The position numbers were made by a program, and so were the translations under genes. Shown one piece after another: positions 29,662 to 33,565 of a stretch of 33,565 nucleotides of DNA. The stretch covers positions 1 to 33,565 of the forward strand of contig JAFGJK010000048.1 in assembly GCA_016929135.1 (NCBI GenBank), written 5' to 3'. This DNA is from Spirochaetota bacterium (lineage in GTDB: Bacteria > Spirochaetota > UBA4802 > UBA5550). Position 1 is the stretch's first letter. The number at the start of each line of letters is the position of its first letter. The notes below the pieces were generated by a model, which worked only from the letters and a program-made list of their open reading frames with translations, was not told the origin of the DNA and searched no databases.

Positions 29662-31265
29662 CCTGAAGGTAGTATTATACCGGAGATGCTTTTAACGGTC
29701 TCCGGTAGAGCTACCACCTTCTCATCCGCTATTAGCAGGATGTTAAAGGGCCGCTTCCAGTTGATAGTGACGCTGTTTGTTTGATCGTCAAATACAATTT
29801 CATCTATCATTTCTTTGAGTAACTTTATTTTTTCTTCCCGCTTCCCTTGAGCATAAACACTACGGAATTCTCGAACGGCATCTATAACTGAGATGGCGTC
29901 CCCTCGGTATTCGTTAAGATCCACAGATAGTTCGGCTTGCCTGTCCTTTAATGCGGTAATGCTTTGATTGATTTCCGCTTCCTTCCGTGTATAGGCATCA
30001 CCGGTTATTATGCGGTCGAGACGATCATCCACTAGGTTGTCAAGGCGGTCTTCCAATTTCTTCAGCTGTTTATTTATATCGTCGGTCATTCGCTGAGTAA
30101 CTGTTGATTGCGAACGTAGTAGTGTCTTCAATCTCGTTTTTAACATCTCGGTGTACTGTTCATAGTAAACAACAGCCTTAACCGCTGTATCAATTCCCTC
30201 AAAGAGTGTTTTTTCAAGCCAGTAAGGCTTGGGATACATTGCTGGCTCTATACACTTATGGGTGTAGTAGGTTGACTTGGCGTCCTTTGGTCGATTCCCG
30301 GAAGCGATACGACCACATCGGGAACATCTGACAAGGCCTGTAAGAAGGTATGGTTTTTCCCTTCGATGCTTTGCGCCGAGCCGCCGTGAGTTGATAAGGG
30401 CCTGGATTGTATCGTATTCCTTCTCAGTAATAAATCCCTTAAACGGGTGGGCGAGTGGGCGCCATTCTTCAATTCCTTTCTCTTTAACTCTAAACCATTT
30501 TCCTGTGTAGATTTTATTCTTTAGGTATTCGTATATCTTAGTCTCGTGTAAATAATTACCCCGCTTGGTCCTGAAACCCCTTGCTCGGAACTGCTCTTCT
30601 ATTTTAGCACCGGTGTATTGATGGTTCAGTACGAGCTCGAATATAGTTTTAATCATCTGTTCATATTCAGGATCCAGTTCGATTATTGATTTATTATCGT
30701 GCTTAAAACGAAGGCCCATGGGCAGTTGAATAGGGATTCCCTTTTTCTTTTTTCTTGCATGTGCATGCTTTGATTTTGCACTGAGTATTTCGGAAAAATC
30801 AGCATCAATGACAGCGAAGATATTTGAAATCAGCAACCGCGATTCATGGTTAAGGATTTCTTTTGTAAGGTAAAAGTGGATAACCACCATTTCTTTTTTA
30901 ACAAGTGTATTGATTTTTTCCTTGTCCCCAAGATTTCTGGTTAAGCGTGATGTGTCTTTAATGATGATATTTTTTACCTGAAATGAAAGGGCGGTATCAA
31001 GCATTAAAGTAAAGACCTTTCTGCCCTGTTGCTTCGCGGACTCTGAACATTGAAATGTATGGAGAAGGAACAAACCCTTTTCGGTTGCATAAATTTCGCA
31101 GTCCTCTTTCTGATTCTCTCTTGATCCTTGTTGCTCATCATGCTTTGTGCTTACACGGGCATATGCAAAAGCCCACTTATCCTGTGGGATACCAGCGGCT
31201 TTCGCTTCCGCTATCCGCTGGATGATGGTTGTTCCGATCTCGGACGTATGGTGGACCGGCCTCAT
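29643..31265 (-). CDS. large serine recombinase (integrase)
   Basis: A 540-residue site-specific recombinase. The resolvase domain carries Y-A-R-V-S-T with catalytic Ser39 and the D-T-S-R-L-T-R helix (104-110). A recombinase domain follows (R-G-F-R-T-K-R-G-N-Y, about 229-238), then a zinc ribbon with Cys314, Cys317 and Cys338 and a long coiled coil (about 395-450). AAGGAG precedes ATG 31265, which overlaps the upstream stop by ATGA. The final codons and TGA stop lie antisense to the 3' end of tRNA-His, so the gene reaches the att junction itself. It should insert or excise element 2. Confidence 0.94.
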   Translation of the reverse strand: MRPVHHTSEIGTTIIQRIAEAKAAGIPQDKWAFAYARVSTKHDEQQGSRENQKEDCEIYATEKGLFLLHTFQCSESAKQQGRKVFTLMLDTALSFQVKNIIIKDTSRLTRNLGDKEKINTLVKKEMVVIHFYLTKEILNHESRLLISNIFAVIDADFSEILSAKSKHAHARKKKKGIPIQLPMGLRFKHDNKSIIELDPEYEQMIKTIFELVLNHQYTGAKIEEQFRARGFRTKRGNYLHETKIYEYLKNKIYTGKWFRVKEKGIEEWRPLAHPFKGFITEKEYDTIQALINSRRLGAKHRREKPYLLTGLVRCSRCGRIASGNRPKDAKSTYYTHKCIEPAMYPKPYWLEKTLFEGIDTAVKAVVYYEQYTEMLKTRLKTLLRSQSTVTQRMTDDINKQLKKLEDRLDNLVDDRLDRIITGDAYTRKEAEINQSITALKDRQAELSVDLNEYRGDAISVIDAVREFRSVYAQGKREEKIKLLKEMIDEIVFDDQTNSVTINWKRPFNILLIADEKVVALPETVKSISGIILPSGVADGT

Positions 31266-31525
31266 GCAGCAAACTCCTTACGGTTTAAGTACACCCGCTG
31301 GAATAGCTGAGACCGTTCAATCCGCTCATCAATAAAATCTTCTTCATCGAGCCCTTCATTGTTGAAATACCCGCCAGCGCGTAGTTCTTCCATTAGGCGA
31401 TCAACCTGCTGATTGATTTTCATTAACAGCTCCTTCCGAAACATTATCTTGTTCCTGATGGTGTGGAGGATTTCGGAAAACGGGATCAAGATCATTAGGT
31501 CGGTGTCGGTAAAATGTTCTGCCAT
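31262..31525 (-). CDS. small protein coupled to the serine recombinase, unknown function
   Basis: An 87-residue acidic helical protein, no family recognised. Its stop overlaps the recombinase start (ATGA), so they are translated together; it may be a directionality or accessory factor, by position only. ATG 31525 has GGGAG upstream. An internal ATG at 31423 with AAGGAG could give a 53-residue form. Confidence 0.68.
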   Translation of the reverse strand: MAEHFTDTDLMILIPFSEILHTIRNKIMFRKELLMKINQQVDRLMEELRAGGYFNNEGLDEEDFIDERIERSQLFQRVYLNRKEFAA

Positions 31526-31669
31526 TCTGTGTTTACTCCCAATATTTTTTTATCCCTCTATCTATATTAGAGTAAAATTTAAAAAAATTTTGAAAACTTT
31601 TTTTGGTTTTTTTCGATTTGTTAGTGCTGCCTAATTTTTGACCCCAAACGTTGTGTCCTGTTTATAATG

Positions 31670-32272
31670 TTAATCAAAGCCAACATCTTTCCTCATTTGG
31701 TCTTCAAGTTGTTTGTAATGCTTTCCAAGTTCCTCCCCTTTTCTTTGATATTCCATCATAAGATTGTTTTGGTGTTGTTGAATTGCTTCTGGATTTGATA
31801 AGGAACCGATCATTCCTTTTTGCATTTCGAGTATTTTATTAGCAAATGAGGTTGATTCATTTCGATAGATATCAAAAAGCCTAATTGATTCTTTGGAAGC
31901 GACAAGTCGAAATTTTGTAAATTGAGTAAACATATCACTAGCTATATCCATTCCTTTTTCAGATAGCTTTTGGATTACTCTCAGGTAATTTATCAGTTGA
32001 TTTGTTGAATCATTAGGGTTTTTCAAAATTGAGATATACAATTCAGTTGAGGCATTAGCAAATTCTTTTGTGTATGCTTGGGAGTAAGTTTGACTTATTT
32101 TTTCAAGTCTTTCTAGTGCATCAGAATAGATCATCAGCCTTTTATCTTTTTTCGAGTACACCCGCTTAATTCTGAAAGCAATGAACCACCCCACAGCTCC
32201 AGCAATACCCAGGAAAATCTTTACAAAGTTGCTATAATCATTCTTTACAAGAAAATCGATAACAGTATACAT
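31670..32272 (-). CDS. membrane-anchored helical protein, unknown function
   Basis: A 200-residue protein with one transmembrane segment near residues 18-35 (V-K-I-F-L-G-I-A-G-A-V-G-W-F-I-A-F), then a basic stop-transfer R-I-K-R and a long helical cytoplasmic domain rich in Gln, Lys and Glu. AT-rich cargo of element 2. No enzyme motif is visible. The 144 bp to the recombinase unit hold T-rich runs and no gene. Confidence 0.7.
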   Translation of the reverse strand: MYTVIDFLVKNDYSNFVKIFLGIAGAVGWFIAFRIKRVYSKKDKRLMIYSDALERLEKISQTYSQAYTKEFANASTELYISILKNPNDSTNQLINYLRVIQKLSEKGMDIASDMFTQFTKFRLVASKESIRLFDIYRNESTSFANKILEMQKGMIGSLSNPEAIQQHQNNLMMEYQRKGEELGKHYKQLEDQMRKDVGFD

Positions 32273-32412
32273 TATTTTACCTGATTTTTTCTATTATTGT
32301 TTATAGCATTGCCATTGTTTTAAAAAATATAAAACAACTTGTTCAAGCATAATACAATCACTGAAGATCATCGTTCTTGCTCTGCGAAGTGACTGTGGGG
32401 GGATATGGAAAT

Positions 32413-32844
32413 TTATTTTATATCTTCTGATATCGCTGAGCTCTCCCACTTGTTTTTTTCATAATAATCTAATTTACTATATCCATTAACTCTGTTATAA
32501 ACATAATATGCTCGAATATGTTTTTGTGGTGCCTCTTCAATACCATAATCTGCAGTAAAAGGAGAGTTTGGAAATACTGCGTTTTTCGAATCATCAAAAA
32601 TTACAACAAAATAAAAAGTCCCCGACTTGAAATTGTTTTTCTTGGTTTTACAAAAATCCTTAAGGTTTGTAACGTCTATTTTGCCAGAGAAAGCGAACAG
32701 ATCCATTTTGTTGTTATTGTTGCCTACATCTTCAATTTTAGAATTCACAAATTTATAGGGATAATTATTGCTCCCACTTTGTGATGAACATGCTAATATA
32801 AAAGATAAGGGAACAATGCAAAACACCATAATTCTTAATCTCAT
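32413..32844 (-). CDS. predicted lipoprotein, unknown function
   Basis: A 143-residue precursor with a hydrophobic signal ending F-I-L-A-C-S-S (Cys about 19), so it is an exported lipoprotein. The mature domain looks like a small beta-rich fold with F-Y-F-V-V-I-F-D-D-S-K in the middle. GGAGGAGC lies just before ATG 32844. AT-rich cargo. The 170 bp beyond its start contain no recognised gene. Confidence 0.72.
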   Translation of the reverse strand: MRLRIMVFCIVPLSFILACSSQSGSNNYPYKFVNSKIEDVGNNNNKMDLFAFSGKIDVTNLKDFCKTKKNNFKSGTFYFVVIFDDSKNAVFPNSPFTADYGIEEAPQKHIRAYYVYNRVNGYSKLDYYEKNKWESSAISEDIK

Positions 32845-33014
32845 AAGCTCCTCCTCGTACTTGTTAATAATATTATAAAAATCAGTTATTATTGCATTGC
32901 ATAATCTTTTCAGGGTTATTTATTTTCAATAACAACCCAAATCATATCAGAAAAGGCGCCTGGATTAGTAATCACCACTTTCTTTTTGGTTGTTAATTAT
33001 TGCCACATCCTGCT

Positions 33015-33196
33015 TCATTCGGGTTTTATCATTATAAGAAAGTGTATCAAAGATTCCATTCTAATTAGCATAGCCTTTAGCTGTCGGTCTGTAAACGAAC
33101 CGCTTAATGAATGTGCTCCTTCTTGGAAAATATCTAAAAATTCAAGAGTCGCTTTTATATCACGATCAACAAAATGCTTAAACGATTTACCATTTA
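33015..33196 (-). pseudogene. 3' remnant of a gene cut by the IS3-family insertion
   Basis: An open minus-strand frame encodes about 60 helical residues (V-D-R-D-I-K-A-T-L-E-F-L-D-I-F and R-Q-L-K-A-M-L-I-R-M-E-S-L) up to a stop at 33015. It enters the left inverted repeat of the IS at 33196, so its natural N-terminus is missing. The apparent ATG at 33278 lies inside the IS. It may be expressed or dead; family not recognised. Confidence 0.4.
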
Positions 33197-33276
33197 TGAC
33201 CTGCCCCCGAAAGATGTACCACAGATAGAGGGAAAATTTCTTGCAAAAATAAAACGAAGAATGCAGGAGATTAACC

Positions 33277-33543
33277 ATGAGAAAGAAAAGATTTACCGAA
33301 GAGCAGGTTCATGAGATACTGAAGGAATCGGAGGTAGGCATCTCGACGCCGGAATTATGCCGAAAATATGGCATAAGCAAGAACACATTTTATAACTGGC
33401 GCTCAAAGTATGCCGGAATGGAATTATCCGATTTAAAGAAGATGCGCGAGCTCGAGGATGAAAACTCGAAATTGAAGAAGCTCATCGCCGAACAGGCACT
33501 TGACATTCAGGCCTTGAAGGCGGTCCTCTCAAAAAAGTGGTAA
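33277..33543 (+). CDS. IS3-family transposase OrfA
   Basis: An 88-residue DNA-binding protein. K-R-F-T-E-E-Q-V-H-E-I-L-K-E-S-E followed by T-P-E-L-C-R-K-Y-G-I-S-K-N-T-F-Y-N-W-R-S-K-Y is the HTH that binds the IS ends, and the C-terminal half is a leucine-zipper-like coil (L-E-D-E-N-S-K-L-K-K-L). AGGAG precedes ATG 33277. It ends at TAA just after the run AAAAAAG, where a -1 frameshift would join OrfB. Confidence 0.93.
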   Translation: MRKKRFTEEQVHEILKESEVGISTPELCRKYGISKNTFYNWRSKYAGMELSDLKKMRELEDENSKLKKLIAEQALDIQALKAVLSKKW

Positions 33544-33565
33544 GCCGGGAGCAGAAGAGGGAAGC
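33537..33565 (+). CDS. IS3-family transposase OrfB, 5' end only
   Basis: In the -1 frame from the A6G run the sequence reads V-V-S-R-E-Q-K-R-E, the usual beginning of the DDE transposase OrfB of this family. It may start at GTG 33537 or be made by frameshift as OrfAB. The rest is outside the window. Confidence 0.75.

Larger units (their letters stand above)
29662..33565. mobile_element. serine-integrase element at tRNA-His, right end outside the window
   Basis: It starts at the tRNA-His 3' end with the recombinase gene. The DNA is AT-rich compared with the host and carries unknown cargo and an IS3-family insertion. No second copy of the tRNA-His 3' sequence is seen before the window ends, so the size is unknown. 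Confidence 0.6.
33197..33565 (+). mobile_element. IS3-family insertion sequence, left end (truncated by the window)
   Basis: The left end starts TGACCTGCCCCCGAAAG at 33197, a sequence of the type seen at the ends of IS3-family elements, 80 bp before OrfA. OrfA and the first codons of OrfB follow in the standard overlapping arrangement. Confidence 0.85.

Noticed and set aside
32986..33228. An 80-codon plus-strand frame left of the IS
   Set aside because: It runs across the IS end, has no ribosome site and is antisense to a more protein-like helical frame.
1..33565. CRISPR array
   Set aside because: No regularly spaced direct repeats of 24-40 bp were seen anywhere in the window; the only long direct repeat is the att pair.

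Overview
This looks like a chromosomal window from a GC-rich, Gram-negative-type, probably anaerobic bacterium. The evidence is a corrinoid methyltransferase operon, a periplasmic-type [NiFe] hydrogenase with a multiheme cytochrome, lipoprotein signals, a LapA-like protein and HD-GYP and PilZ signalling proteins. The phylum cannot be fixed from the sequence alone; Spirochaetota or a deltaproteobacterial lineage would fit. Two stretches of accessory DNA interrupt the host sequence: about 16.0-27.7 kb at tRNA-Arg, and from 29.66 kb to the window end at tRNA-His.

Host block 1 (1-11.3 kb): a hotdog thioesterase is followed by a five-gene minus-strand operon. In transcription order it encodes an MttB-family methyltransferase without an in-frame amber codon, a cognate corrinoid protein, a GPH-type MFS transporter, a homocysteine S-methyltransferase and an acetyl-CoA hydrolase/transferase fused to a GNAT domain. 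A divergent Cys/Met-metabolism PLP enzyme lies across a 271-bp intergenic region. Together they suggest import of a methylated (probably quaternary) amine, transfer of its methyl group to a corrinoid and then to homocysteine, with sulfur amino-acid turnover alongside. A purine-type NCS2 permease and a Rec-PAS-HD-GYP c-di-GMP phosphodiesterase follow.

Host block 2 (11.3-16.0 kb): a strong bidirectional terminator separates the HD-GYP gene from a minus-strand hydrogenase operon. The operon order is tetraheme lipoprotein cytochrome c, maturation protease, Tat-exported small subunit, large subunit. An unknown protein and tRNA-Pro(TGG) and tRNA-Arg(TCT) genes follow.

Element 1 (about 11.7 kb): a tyrosine integrase sits just inside tRNA-Arg. 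The far end carries a displaced tRNA-Arg 3' half with the same anticodon-arm core but a different, compensated T-stem. Inside are an AlpA/Xis-like HTH protein, a P4/D5-type primase-helicase, a terminase-small-subunit-like protein, a run of tightly coupled small genes and a ClpP-like head-maturation protease. No capsid, portal, large terminase or tail gene is visible, so this resembles a phage satellite (PICI-like) more than an intact prophage. The distal part holds a HicB/HicA-like pair with a clear promoter/operator, an RHH regulator with an operator over a divergent promoter, and AT-rich cysteine-rich cargo genes.

Host block 3 (27.7-29.66 kb): small minus-strand genes (LapA-like, cupin, lipoprotein, unknown, PilZ) and tRNA-His(GTG) with its own promoter.

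Element 2 (29.66 kb to the window end): a large serine recombinase gene whose last codons and stop lie antisense in the 3' end of tRNA-His, a coupled small gene, AT-rich membrane and lipoprotein cargo, and an IS3-family insertion sequence that truncates a minus-strand gene and runs off the window.
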